Positions 49,147 to 61,372 of a DNA stretch of 64,000 bases are shown piece after piece. The stretch is from Carettochelys insculpta (taxonomy: Eukaryota; Chordata; Testudines; Carettochelyidae). Where the stretch lies: NCBI RefSeq assembly GCF_033958435.1, contig NC_134152.1:26448001-26512000 (forward strand), read 5' to 3'. How positions within the stretch are numbered: position 1 is the stretch's first letter; every line of letters starts with the position of its first letter. The translations under genes were made by a program, and so were the position numbers. The notes beneath the pieces are model-generated. The model was not told the origin of the DNA and did not search any database. It was given only the letters and a program-made list of their open reading frames with translations.

Positions 49147-49540
49147 GACTCCTGCACCCTCTCTCATTTCCACCCCCTATCATGAGCCCCTACTCACCCC
49201 CAACCCCGACTCCTGCACCCCCACACACCCCTACCTGCCCTGAGCCCCTCCTCAACCTCAACCCTAACTCCTGCACCACACATCCCCAGCTGTTAGCCCC
49301 TTCCTAACCGTCATCCCTGATTCCTACACCCCATGCTCCCTGCCCTGAGCCTCTCCTGACCCCCCAACTCTGACTCCTGCACCCCACAACAACCCCATGC
49401 CCTGAACTCCTCCTCTTCTTCCCAACCCTGACTCCTGCACTCCGCCACATCCAGACCCTGCCCTGAAACACTCCTCACATCCCACCCTGACTCCTGCACC
49501 CTTCAAGCCCCGCACAGTGCCTGCCCTGACTCCTTCACCC
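49147..49540 (+). repeat. C-rich minisatellite, about 53-61 bp period
   Basis: GACTCCTGCACC or a close variant recurs near 49147, 49208, 49266, 49319, 49372, 49430, 49489 and 49528. Each is followed by a C-rich spacer with CCCTGCCCTGAGCCCCTCC. The units are imperfect. Minus-strand frames here are repeats of the unit in translation. Confidence 0.8.
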
Positions 49541-49635
49541 CCTATGCCACCGACACACCCTAATTCCCTGACTAGAGTCCTCCCACCCCCTGCACTTCAG
49601 ACTAAACTGAAATTTCTGACAGGTATTGCCTAATC

Positions 49636-50272
49636 CAGTGCTTCCCAAATGGAGTTAGTTTTCCATGAAGTGAAAATAAGAGTTCTGCGAGAAAATTCCA
49701 TTACAATGGCTGACTTCTCTGCAGCTCTCTCTTCTGCTGTCACTGAAACAGTAGAACTAAAGTGAATTGATTTAACAGCTGGCAGGAGGGATCCAGCTGT
49801 TAAACCAACTGAATTTACTTCCATTATTTCAGCGGTGGCGAGGCAGGGAGCTGGACAGAGCCCCTCACTTGCCCTACAACCCAAACGGCCACACCCCTAC
49901 GGTAGACGTGGCTCATCTCACCCCTGCCAGTGGAACACCTCCATGCCAGCCTTCCTTCCGCTGGGCACAGGTGACCACCCGACGTAGACTCCCCAGTCAG
50001 CTCCACAGATGGGTTAGTCCTGGGGGCCAATTTGGGGCTGAGGTGGGCTAATCTTGAGGAAGTGGGGGTAGACTTGAGGCTGAGAGGGGTTAAGCCTGGG
50101 GATGGGGGAATGGGTTTGTGGATGGGGAGAGGATTTTGGGGTTGAGGCAGGTAAACCCTGGAGATGGGGAGTGGGTTTGGGGGCTGAGAGGGGTAGAGCC
50201 TAGGAGTGGGAATCTGCAAAAATCTTTTGAGTTTAAAAGAGTTCCATAGTCTAATAAAATTGGGAAACACTG
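49636..50272. mobile_element. hAT non-autonomous element with 8-bp target duplication
   Basis: CAGTGCTTCCCAAATGG at the left is answered by ATTGGGAAACACTG at the right. The flanks GCCTAATC (49628-49635) and GTCTAATC (50273-50280) agree at 7 of 8 positions, fitting the 8-bp duplication of hAT elements. The right half contains imperfect G-rich tandem units (GATGGGGAGTGGGTTTGGGG). The 162-codon minus-strand frame comes from these units. Confidence 0.8.
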
Positions 50273-50439
50273 GTCTAATCACAACTCCCAATCTCCTGCA
50301 CTGGAGGTCCATACTCAGAAGGGTTGTGATACAACAGCAGGAAATTTGTTACTTTCACCCCTGTACTGAACCAAGATGAGACAGAAAAATAGGATGAATC
50401 TGGAATAAGACTGCTTCTCAGTAAAACTTACAGGAAAGA

Positions 50440-53085
50440 GATGAAAACAGAGAGCTTTGCAGTAGCTTTTGCTCAGAGCTCCAGTATGAGAAAGGAGAAA
50501 ATCCAGTTGAGTGTCTTTGGGTTAAGCTTAGAGATGGAAGTAATAGAGGTGATGTTGTAGTTGGTGTCTGTTATAGACCGCCAGATCAGGGAGATGAGAT
50601 AGATGAGGCTTTCTTCAGGCAGCTAAGTGAAGCTTCCAAATCACAGGCCCTCGTTCTCATGGGAGACTTTAATCATCCAGACATTTGTTGGAAGACCAAT
50701 GCATCAGCACAGACAATCCAGGAAGTTTTGGAGAATGCTGGGGATAACTTCTTGGTACAAGTGCTGAAGGAACCGACCAGGGGCCATGCGCAACTTGACC
50801 TGCTGCTCACAAACAGGGAAGAGCCAGTAGAAGAAATACAAGTGGGAGGGAACCGGGGCTGCAGCAACCATGAGATCATAGATTTCATGATCCGGACAAA
50901 AGGAAGAAAGGTGAGCAATACATACAGACTCTTGATTTCAGAAGAGCAGACTGACTCCCTGAGAGAACAGATGAGCAGGATCCCTTGGGAAATGAATATG
51001 AAGGGGAAAAGAGTTGAAGAGAATTGGCAGTATTTTAAAGAAGTCTTACTGAAGGCACACGAACAAACAATCCCAGTGCATAGTAAGAAATTCAAACATG
51101 GTAGGCAACCAGCTTGGCTTAACAGAGAAATCCTTGGCTATCTTAAATTAAAAAAGGATGCATACAAGAAATGGAAACGTGTACAGTTGTCTAAGGAGGA
51201 GTATAACCATACGGCTGGAGAATGCCGGGCAGTAATCAGGAAAGCGAAAGCACAATTGGAACTGCAGCTGGCAAGGGATGTGAAAACTACCAAGAAGGGT
51301 TTCTACAGGCATGTGAACAATAAACAGGTTATCACAGAAGGTGTGGGGCCATTACTGGATGAGGGAGGTAACCTAGTGAAATATGATGCAGGAAAAGCTG
51401 CAGTACTCAATGTTTTTTTTGCCTCAGTCTTCATGGACAAAGTCAGCTTCCACATGACGGTCCTAGATGATGCAGTATGGGAAGATGGAGAACAGCCATC
51501 TATGGGGAAGGAACAAGTTCTGAGCTATCTAGAAAAACTAGATGTGCACAAGTCCATGGGTCTGGATTTAATGCACCCCAGGGTACTGAGGGAATTGGCA
51601 GAGGTCATTGCTGAACCTTTGGCCATTATCCTTGAAGACTCCTGGAGATCAGGGGAGATACCGGATAACTGGAAGAAGGCAAATGTAGTGACCATCTTTA
51701 AAAAATGAAAGAAGGACAATCCAGTGAACTATAGACTAGTCAGTCTTACCTCAATCCCTGGGAGAATAATGGAGGGAATCCTCAAGGAATCCATTTCGGA
51801 GCACTTGGAAGAGGGGAAAGAGATCAAAAGTAGCCAATATGGATTCACCAAGGGCAAGTCCTGCCTGACCAATCTGATTAGCTTCTATGATGAGGTAACA
51901 AGCTCTGTGGACATGGGGAAGTCATTGGATGTGATATACCTTGACTTCAGCAAGGCTTCTCATATGGTCTCCCACAACATTCTTGTCCATCAGTTAAGGA
52001 AATATGGATTGGATCCTTGGACTATAAGATGGATAGAAAGCTAGCTTGATGGTCAGGCCCAACGGGTAGTGGTCAATGGCTCAATATCTGGATGGTGGTC
52101 TGTTTCAAGCGGAGTGCCGCAAGGCTCGGTTCTGGGGCCGGTGTTATTCAACATCTTTATTAATGACCTGGATGAGGGACTTGATTGCACCCTCAGCAAG
52201 TTTGCGGTTGACACAAAACTAGGGGGAGAGGTAGATTCATTAGAGGGTAGAGAGAGAATCCAGAGGGACCTGGATAAATTGGAGGACTGGGCCAAAAGAA
52301 ACCTGATGCAGTTCAATAAGGAGAAGTGTAGAGTCCTGCACCTGGGGCGGAAGAATCCCAAACACTGTTACAGGCTGGGGACCGACTGGTCAGCAGCAGT
52401 TCGATGGAAAGGGACCTCAGGATTATGGTGGATGAAAGGCTGGATATGAGTAAACAGTGAGCCCTTGCAGCCAAGAAGGCTAACGGCATACTAGGGTGCA
52501 TTAGGAGGAGCATTTCGAGCAGATCTAGAGAAGTAGTTATTCCTCTTTATTCAGCATTGGTGAGGCCACATCTGGAATAGTGTGTCCAGTTTTGGGCCCC
52601 CAGTATAAAAAGGATGTGGATTTGGTGGATCAGATTCAGCGAAGTGCAAAAAAAATGATTAAGGGTCTGGAGCACAAGACCTATGAGGATAGGCTGAGGG
52701 GTTTGGGCTTGTTTAGTTTACAGAAGAGGAGACTTAGGGGTGATTTAATAGCAGCCTTCAACTTCCTGAAGGCGAGCACTAAAAAGGAGGGTGAGAAACT
52801 GTTCTCAGTGGTGTCAGATGGCAGAACAAGGAGTAACGGTCTGAAGTTGAAGAGGCAGAGGTGTAGGTTAGATATTAGGAAAAACTACTTCACCAGGCGG
52901 GTGATGAAGCATTGGAATGTGTTGCCTAGAGAGGTGGTGGATTCTCCATCCCTTGAGGTTTTTTAAGTCCCAGCTGGACAAGGTCCTGGCTGGGATGACT
53001 TAATTGGGGTTGATCATGTTTGAAGCAGGGGGCTGGACTAGATGACCTCCTGAGGTCCCTTCCAGCCTAGGGATTCTGTGATTCT
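50440..53085 (+). mobile_element. CR1 LINE, longest copy in the window
   Basis: The copy starts inside the endonuclease (VVGVCYRPPDQGDE, then ALVLMGDFNHPDICW) and runs through the linker (QPAWLNREI, ECRAVIRKAKAQ), the start of reverse transcriptase ([31 protein letters not shown]) and the C-terminal region ([19 protein letters not shown]) to the 3' end (CTTCCAGCCTAGGG, GATTCTGTGATTCTGTG). Breaks: TGA at 51706-51708, TAG at 52042-52044, a frameshift near 52390, and another near 52960. The catalytic loop reads FAVD instead of FADD. The first part of the polyprotein and the 5' UTR are missing. It is inactive but well preserved (349-codon frame at 50659-51708). Confidence 0.92.
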
Positions 53086-53399
53086 GTGCTCTGTTTTGGC
53101 GCAGCTAAATCAATGCTTAAGGTTTGAAAACTAGAAGAAAATATTATTGGAAACCAAATGGGCTACAGCCCTTTTTTGTTAAAACATTGCAAAGGAGAAG
53201 AGTTTATAGGGATGAAGAAAAAAAATACACTTGATGGAATTCCCATTTTTAAATATGTACTGAAAAAAATTAAATGGAAAAATTTTAACAATCCCTTTTT
53301 TGAAAGACATAACAATTAACTTTATAAATATAACTATAGTTTTGAAAATACAATAATTTAATAAAGCATGTACATTTTCCTTTTATTTAAGGAAAAAAC

Positions 53400-53640
53400 C
53401 TCCACTTAATTGAGTTAAGAACCTGAGCAACGCTGGGAGCATCTTCTAGTAGTCTCATAAGTTTACAATCACCACCTCTGAGAACAGTCTGACGACTACT
53501 GATTTTCCAATCAGATGGTCAAGATATTCCTGTCGATATGGAATATGAGCCATTTCACTGGGTCTTTCTGAAGACTGGTTAGTCGACATGTAGCAGCATG
53601 GTTCCAGATAGAGATATATCAAACGATACTGATCCAGCTC
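53400..53640 (-). pseudogene. Possible coding remnant or exon with frameshift
   Basis: On the minus strand one frame reads DQYRLIYLYLEPCCYMS, then EMAHIPYRQEYLDHLIGKSV. A second frame, one base off, continues QTVLRGGDCKLMRLLEDAP and AQVLNSIKWR before a stop. Together they look like one protein segment broken by a 1-base deletion near 53493. An AATAAA motif follows soon after the stop. No convincing acceptor was found. It may be an exon with an assembly error, a processed pseudogene piece, or chance. Confidence 0.3.
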
Positions 53641-56504
53641 TACTTATATCAATTTTAAATTTCCAGTGATTTTACTGCTGCCAGCCTGACTTGAAGTAAT
53701 TATAGTTGGTATGTGTGGGAATAAAGTGGGAGTAACAGAGGTGGGAATGAGATAATCTACTAGTAGCTGTTATGAAGAAGTCAAATATTAATTAAAATAA
53801 ATTATATAGTCATCTGAACCTTGCTAGTCCTTTGAGCAAAAAAAAAGTGCAGTGGTTAAGACTATCAACCACTTATAACTTTTCCTAAGGAAATACCTAG
53901 GTCATGTTTTTGTGCCTACCAAACCTGAAAGTGTTGTCACAAGAAGAAAAAAACCAAACCTCATGAAACAAAAGGGTGAAAAATCATCAGCAAAACTTCC
54001 TGAGAAGGGAAACAGGAATGAACTTGGAGAAGAATTTGGACTCTGAAGCTCTGGTTGAGTGACTTTGCTTTGATGTAGCTAGGATGCCAACCTATCAATT
54101 TATGGCTCGATATATTCCACTGGATGTTTATCATCCTCTCTGTATGGTGCATGAGGTATTTTACAGCAACGAGGTATGGTTCAGCTGGCACCAAATGGAG
54201 GTGTCTCACCCAGCTGAGTCCTTAATCAGCAACACTGTTGAAAAGCTAGTGTTTCTTCTTGAGCAGATGTTTTTCATATAGCTTTGGTTTGTGTGTTGCT
54301 GAAATACTGCCACCTTTGTAATGAACTACCAGACTTTTACTGCCAACATAATGCAAAATACTCATCTCCAGTTCCATCTTCTAACCCTTTGTACAATTGA
54401 ATTCTTCTGGGATGAGACAGAACTGGTATTTTTTTTTAATGTTGATACAATCCCAAGACTTTCTCAGTTATGGTGTTGGTGTGACTTTATTGTCTGAATG
54501 GGTCTATAAAGATTTTAAAATCTAAATGAAGTGCATAGAAACTATTAAAAAATACCTATCCAAGGATCTAGATACCCTAACACCACAGTAAATCCCTGCA
54601 GCATTACAGGATCACTTTACAGAAGTGATTCACTTTCACACTTACAGATACTCCTTTCTACCTCTTCATTATTATGGGAAACGTCCTCAACCCTCTCCAA
54701 AAATCCTGTCAAACAGCTGGCTTTTTACACTATGTCTGAAAGGTCACCACATTTAGGCTATTTTGGAGTGGAAGCTCACTCCAAACTCTCAGGGCATTCA
54801 GAGTGTGATCTGCTATCCAGCCCATCATTTCTTACCCAATGAGGGAGAGATTCAGGCTCAGTGTCTCCACTAACTGGAGTGGTGACAGCAGGGAATGCAA
54901 GGAGTGATGCCTCAGGTAAGTCATTTCTAAGCCATTTTCACCTTTTCTGTTCATAACTAATAAGGTGTACGCCACTTGGAGACCAGCAGTTTACGTTAGT
55001 GTTTGTGAAGACAGATATCTTAAAGCTGACACACACAAATACCCATAAAGAATAATTGAAATGTACTTGGTATCTGAGATTCTTTGCTCAGAATTTACCA
55101 CTTTTGCTGTAATTGGCATGCAATACCATATACCTGGCAAAACCTACTGAACTGGTACATGAGTGTTCAGGACAACATCAGATTGTCTCCCTAATATGCT
55201 GTGATGTGCACAGTGCAGCTAAAAATAGATTTCTGCCCCAACAATTTTTGCTTGGGGAAACTGATTCGCCAATTACTGCAGATGCCTCCTACTCAAATTT
55301 CATTTTGTTCATCTTCTAAAAGAAACTTTTACCTTTTTGACATCACCATATTGTGTCAAGTAGGAGGCTAATTTTATTAAGCATCTATAGTTATTTTTAA
55401 AAAAACATGTCTTGTTATTTTAACTTTGGCCAGGAGGTCATGATGGCTCCCTGGAGCTAACTGATTAATAATCTCTGTCAACAGCATTTTACATTTTAAT
55501 TGTGGCTTTGTTCTACTAGCCTGGACACTTCCTTGCAGCTAGGAAGCCGCTCTCCACTATATTTGCAATGTTTGGGTTTTGACTGAAAAGTATTTACCCT
55601 CTCCCTGGAGCCAGAGAGAATTGCTCATTCTTTAAAAGTTTGCCTCATATTTTGTGACAAAATATGAAATTATGCCCAAATGCCACTATGTTTCTCTCAT
55701 GTCAAGAGAAAAACTAATTATAATGGAGGAAGGTGGGTAGGGATAAAAGATGTGTGCTAGAAAAATCAGGTCTACAATACCTGCCCTGCAAACCCTTCAT
55801 GGCTAAAGGCAAGGTGAGCCTGCAATGTATTACCTCTGGAGATTATGATGTAACTGTTGTGCTTGGTGGATCCAGAATATGCATCCTAAATAAAACCCCA
55901 ACAAGATCACATGGGAATAAAACTGGACTGAGCTATGTAATCTAGTATCAAGGGAGAATAAGCAATAGGTTATTTTGATTGGTTATTGCATAGGACACCA
56001 AGCCATATTGGTAACTGAATTAAGCATTTCCTAGCATTACGTGGACACTAATAATGCACTAATAATGCCTGTTATGTTGGAGAAGGGTATTTCACTCATT
56101 TTTATTACTGTGTTTTTAAGGTGACTTGGAAAAAGGAAAGTGTCTTATGCTTTCTTCATATTGTGTGATTAGAGACAGATGATCCTATGCCGTGCTCAGC
56201 TCAACTTCAATGGGAATTGGGACACCCAGAAATTTGAATTAGTCTTAATCTAGGTTAGCCTCATGCTGCATATTTCTTCTGTTTCTGTACTGATCTATGA
56301 TATCTTGCAAGTTTAATAAAGGTGTTTTCAATTTTTTCCATGAGAAATTTCACTTGGAGCTGCAGGAGGGCCTCCTGCCTCTCAGATTAGTCTCCAACTA
56401 CAAGTCTCTGCAGTCATCCTCATGCTTGCTTTCTCTCTCTCTTGTCCATTTAGACCTTCAGTAACTATCCACAGTAGAACAGTATCAAAAGAACAGCTCA
56501 GGGA
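53641..56504. other. Unclassified sequence, AT-rich
   Basis: No exon with both splice signals and no repeat family was recognised. Confidence 0.4.
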
Positions 56505-56850
56505 GTCTCACATCAGACTCTCATAGGCCATTGGCTACAGCACTCAGTGAGGTGGAGGATCCCTGTTCAGATCCCCTCTCCATCACAAGTAATGAATAGT
56601 GAGACTTGAACCAGGGATCTCCAACACCCCAGATAAGTACTCTGACCACTTAGCTAAGAATTATGGGAAAGGGCCTCCTCTCCCTCTGCCCCTTCCCCAT
56701 TTTATATACTCTGACTCCTATGAGCCTGATGTGGTATACAAGGTGTGACCATGCCTATTGAATTGGGCACTGAATGCAAGCTAGCTGAAAAAAATGCAGT
56801 TAGGCACCTAAGTGTTTTGTGACTCCATCTTTATTGGACACCGTGTAAAG
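56505..56850. repeat. Palindromic repeat with tRNA-like boxes
   Basis: CATAGGCCATTGGCTACAGC, then GATCCCTGTTCAGATCCCC, faces GACTTGAACCAGGGATCTCC and TCTGACCACTTAGCTAAG. Each arm has a B-box-like GTTCAGATCC or, inverted, GGTTCAAG. This looks like two tRNA-like arms head to head. TTAGGCACCTAAGTG follows at 56790-56812, as in 47690-48412. Confidence 0.55.
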
Positions 56851-58737
56851 CTGATGGACCAAGAAAGTCAACTAGCAAAGTATCTAATGACTATATTCAA
56901 CGTGCTGTAATAAATTGTTAAGAAAATTCTTTTATGCCAAATTACATTTGGCTGGAAATGAGAATCATTAAGAAAAGATGCATTCAATTTTTGTGAGAGA
57001 GTTTGCAAATTAAGCAGTTTCTTGACACAAAAGTGAATCAGGCAGAGAAATGGAACTATTCTGTTCAAAGTATTTATACCTGTAATATATCTTCCCTATG
57101 TGAGGGAACACGGAGAGATGGTCAACTTCAATGTTAATACATTTTTACAACCGTTATATTTTATCTGAGGTTTATGCTGAACTTTAAAGATCCTACCTAA
57201 GTGTGGTGGGGGGAAAGAAAACTAGGACTTGAAAAAAATCCATTCACCAGCAGTGAATGGAAAGCCTTCTTGGTTAAGCATGGAGGCTTTGAAGTAAACT
57301 TCTTTATCATATGAAGACAATCCTGCAAACATGAATTGATATAATATTGTTTGACCTAATCTGCAGCCAGACCACTTGGCTGTTTTATAATTTTCACAGT
57401 TGATTCTGGACTCAGTAGATGTCATATCCAAGAGACTTAAGATTTTGTGTCAATGATACTATTAAATATAGTATTTTCTCCAAAGAGAATGTCTGAATCA
57501 AAAGATTGTGTAAATATTTTGACAGCTTTGCTTCTCACAGACATAAAGGTAGGAGAGCAGGGACACGTGGAGTGAGTTTCAAAGTAAATTGCTTTGCAGC
57601 ATTCACTAAAATATGCTTTGAGATTTGTAGCTGTGACCCTCCATAAAATGAATCAAACTTTCAGAGACAAGAATAAATTGATTACAAACTGTAAAGAAGG
57701 ATTAGAGTTTCTTATTCTATTTCTCCATTTTCATAAGATGAGTGACCATTTATAATTATGAAGATTATAGGAAAAATTCTTTTGCATTCTCCATACACTA
57801 AATAAGATGGGCAGATTTAGCAAGATGCAAACAGCCACTGATTCTGATAGCAACTTAAAAGGGGCAACAGCCTCTGCAGCTTTTTCCTTTCTAGGCAAAT
57901 AGTTCAGTGAGCTAATTCAAACCTGCTCCATACAAAAGGTAGAGTAGTTTTATATAAAAGAAAAGGTTTGGTTCAGCTACCCATCTACAAGTTAGACTCC
58001 TTTTCTGAACTTCATATGAATGAGATGAACCCCTGAAGCCCACAAAATTTGTCTGGAAAAATCTCACCACAAATGAAGTTTTGATACTTCCTTCTTCTGA
58101 CTGGGTTGGAAATATCACAAGGTATCAGAACTTCTGATTTCTGTCCCAGCTAGAACTCTCAAGCTCAGAACTCATCAGGAGTTAGCCCCATATTTCAGAG
58201 AATTTTCTTTTGCTCGCTTCTGCAAATGAGCAAAAGTTCAGTTCTATCCTTTGGAGGTGGGGAAGAATTCTTATTTTCTCCATAAAATAATTCAACCATC
58301 CCTAAAAACAAACCCCTTTGCATAACTAGAGTTTGGATTCAATTATCACATTACCTATTGTACCAGACATATTGTTCATTATTCTTTTACCTGCACTAAC
58401 ATTGCTTAAAGAGAACTCAGTTGCTCAGGACTGATCCCCAAAAATACAGCACTATGAGATGAGTCAGGCACTTGGCCAGAGGACAATTTCAGAATCAGTA
58501 TGTCCTTTTCTCATTTCAGGACATGATGCTACTAAAAATAGGATTAACTCCCACATGTTTGTCTATATTAGGTTGGAAATTGATGAATGAGTTCAATCAG
58601 GTTTTTCTTCTGTCATTTTTAACTCTCAGCATCCAAAATTCTTCACATGTGCCAAACTAAAACACCATATAGGAGGAGACAAAAGAACCTGTTAAGGTAA
58701 AGATGGATGGGATTTTTGATTATATAATTTTGCCTAC

Positions 58738-58815
58738 CTGGAAGTCCTCATCAGTGTCCAGAATGCTACAGGTGTAGTTGAGATCATTCATGGGATCCTT
58801 GATAAAAATAGATAT
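58738..58815 (-). CDS. Internal exon of the unidentified host gene
   Basis: On the minus strand TGTTCTGTGCTCTTGTCAG precedes 78 bases (26 codons), and CAG then GTAGGCAAAA follows, so both splice sites are good. The single sensible frame, phase 0 at both ends, begins ISIFIKDPMNDLNYT and ends CSILDTDEDFQ. Phase 0 agrees with the donor side of 62974-63088 and the acceptor side of 40103-40270 and 24108-24290. The protein was not recognised. Confidence 0.72.
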
Positions 58816-59011
58816 CTGACAAGAGCACAGAACAGTTTGCAGTTCTTACTTTTGGGTGTATTTTTTTCCACTGAAGCAATAACTACTAGTATGGGGAAAA
58901 GAAATTAAAAAACCCAGTTTGTTGGATTTAGTCTTTGTCTGATAGCAACTTTCCTTCAGCTAAAGAGACTGAAGTAGCATCAGCATTTACAAAAATACCT
59001 GTTGAAATAAT

Positions 59012-59026
59012 ATAGATAGATAGATA
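59012..59026 (+). repeat. Short (ATAG)n microsatellite
   Basis: Tandem ATAGATAGATAGAT. Confidence 0.8.
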
Positions 59027-59751
59027 TAAAAGAAGTGTATGTTCAATTTCCTCTGTCAACAACAGGTCATACCAAATGATACTAAGCATAAAATAACTTT
59101 GCTTGCTGGATGAATGGTAAGAGAGATCATTTCACCAGGTACTTAACACTGAGAATTCCGGATTAAATTAGATCAGATGGAACAGAAAGCTCATTTGTTC
59201 AGCACCAGATAAGCAGGTCTGCAAAAGGTATAAATTTTGATAGAACTGGCTCCTTACAAGGCACATAGAGACTTGGTAGATTTACTTAATTACTAATGAT
59301 TCTTTTCCTCATGGGTTCTGCAGGATGCAGCCCACAATGGTTTATTTTCAGTATGGTACAATATAAAATGAAACTAATTAACAAGAAAATTAAATAGCTC
59401 CCATGTACCACAGAAGTTCAGGATATTGATCTCAAAAATTAAACTGATGCAAACCTAACATGGTAAGAGGACCAACGTCACCAGATTTGTCTCAAGGCAG
59501 ACCGCGCACAGGTGCCCAGCACTGGAAAATCCAGTACCAAAGGTGGCCTTTGGCAGCAGAGAGCAGCTGCCGCCTCTGTTGAGCTGGAGACAAGCAGTTC
59601 TCAAAGTGAGTGGTGCTGGATGGGAAGAGAATGTAGTTAGACCAACCAAAGGACAGTGAGGGTTTACCCTGGGCTCTGAGACCCTTTCTCTTCTCCAGGT
59701 TTGTGAAGTGAGGCCCCAGCTCAAGCAGGAATATCTAAATTTTTGTTTTAT

Positions 59752-61372
59752 CATAGAATTGTGAGACTGTAAGGGACCTCAAGAACATCCAGTCCAGTCC
59801 CCTGCACTCATGGCAGGACTAAGTATGATATAGACAAAGGGTCAGTAACCAAAATAGCAAGAGGAGCCATTTTTTTCCAGTTTGGTGAAACGACCAATAA
59901 TTCAAGAGTATGTGAATACAAGAAGGTCCTTAAATAATGTCAAACCACATTTTGTAACCCCTATTTTAAGAACAGCATGCACACAATGATTTGTAATGCA
60001 ATACGTGTTCGCTCCAGGTTTTATTTTTTTTAACATATTCTATTTCTTCACCCTTTACATATGTGTTTGTACAACCGTCTTCCTGACTTTCACTCCCAAA
60101 CTTCCTCTCTCTAGAGGATGCTAGGAGGAGTTATCCAATGTTTCAAGATCACACATTGTTTACTATTTAGATCCGAGTTGTTTATTTTGGAGCTTTTACA
60201 AATTCACTGTTTATCAAAAATAATCATGAGGGATTTAAAAAAACAAAACAAAACACTTTGCAATTATAGTGTCAGGAGCCACAAAGAAGTCCTTAAAGAG
60301 CTGCATGTGGCTCCAGAGCCTCAGGTTGCAGACCCCTGATCTAAACCACCCCCACCTCAACCTGGTTTTAAAAATTTCCAGTGAAGATTCCACAATCTCC
60401 AAGGGCAATTTATTCTAGTGCTTAACTACTCTGACAGGAAGTTTTCACTAATGACCAACCTAAAGCACTCCTCCTGCAATTTAAGCCCATTGTTTCTTGT
60501 CTTATCCTCACAGGTTAAGGTGACCAATTTTTCTTCCACCTCCTTGTAACAACTTCATGTATGTGAAAACTGTTATGTCCCCTCTCAATCTCCATTTCTC
60601 CACACTAAACAAACCCAGGTTTTTCCATCTTTCCTCAGAGGTCATGTTTTCTAGATTTTTAATCATTTTTGTTGCTCTTCTCTGGACTCTCTCCAATTTG
60701 TCCACATCTCTCCTGAAATGCAGCACCCAGAACTGGACACAATACTCCAGTTAAGGTTGTGTCAATGCAGAGTAGAGCAGAAGCATTACTTCTACTGCCC
60801 TGCTTTCTACAGTCTGCTAATACACCTCAGAATATATGCTGCTGTTTAGCTGGTATTCTGCTATGATCTCCAGATCCCGTTTGATAGTTTTTTGTAGTCC
60901 TAGTAATTTCTCAGTTTGTGCACGCATGTACAACTGACTGTTCCTTTCTAAGTGGAGTATTTTGCATTTGCCCTTATTGAATTTCATCCTATTTACTTCA
61001 GGCTATTTATCCAGTTTGTCTAGATCACTTTGAATTTTAATCCAATCCTCGAGTGCACTTGCAAACCCTCCCAGCTTGGTATCATTGCAAATTATGACAT
61101 TATCTAAATAATTGATGAAGATACTGAACAGAACTGGTACCCAAACTGATACCTGCAGGACTGCACTCATTATGTCCCTTCAGCATGACAACCATGGATA
61201 TTTACTCTCTAGGAATGGTTTTCCAAGGGTTATGTACCCACCTTACAGTAACTCCATCTAGTTTGCATTTCCCAAATTTGTTTATGAGTAAATCATGCAA
61301 GACAGTATCAAAAGCCTTACTAGTGTCAGGATATACCACATCTACCACTTCCTCACAGCCACAAGGCTTGTC
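59752..61372 (-). mobile_element. Old CR1 LINE interrupted by a hAT element
   Basis: The plus strand begins with the inverted CR1 end (TCATAGAATTGTGAGACTG) and the usual following text (CAGTCCCCTGCACTCATGG). It is cut at 59835 and resumes at 60339 with ACCTCAACCTGGTTTTAAAA and the C-terminal region (frame 60508-60726: RRATKMIKNLENMTSEERW). It extends to the region before the catalytic loop (GCAAGACAGTATCAAAAGCC). All frames are broken; its divergence is like that of 42380-43530. Confidence 0.8.
59836..60338. mobile_element. hAT element nested in the CR1 copy
   Basis: AAAGGGTCAGTAACC at the left is answered by GGTTGCAGACCCCTG at the right. The flanks ATATAGAC (59828-59835) and ATCTAAAC (60339-60346) agree at 6 of 8 positions and rejoin the CR1 sequence. 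The interior includes GAGCTGCATGTGGCTCC and is non-coding. Ends match the type at 18571-18900. Confidence 0.7.

Noticed and set aside
49824..50312. 162-codon proline-rich minus-strand frame
   Set aside because: It is the translation of G-rich tandem units inside the hAT element.
57086..57101. Another 16-base splice-bracketed unit on the minus strand (CTCACATAG / GGAAGATATATTACAG / GTATAA)
   Set aside because: Too short to test by frame, and the donor is weak.
57222..57431. 69-codon minus-strand frame (SSYDKEVYFKASML..)
   Set aside because: No supporting acceptor upstream, and no recognisable domain.
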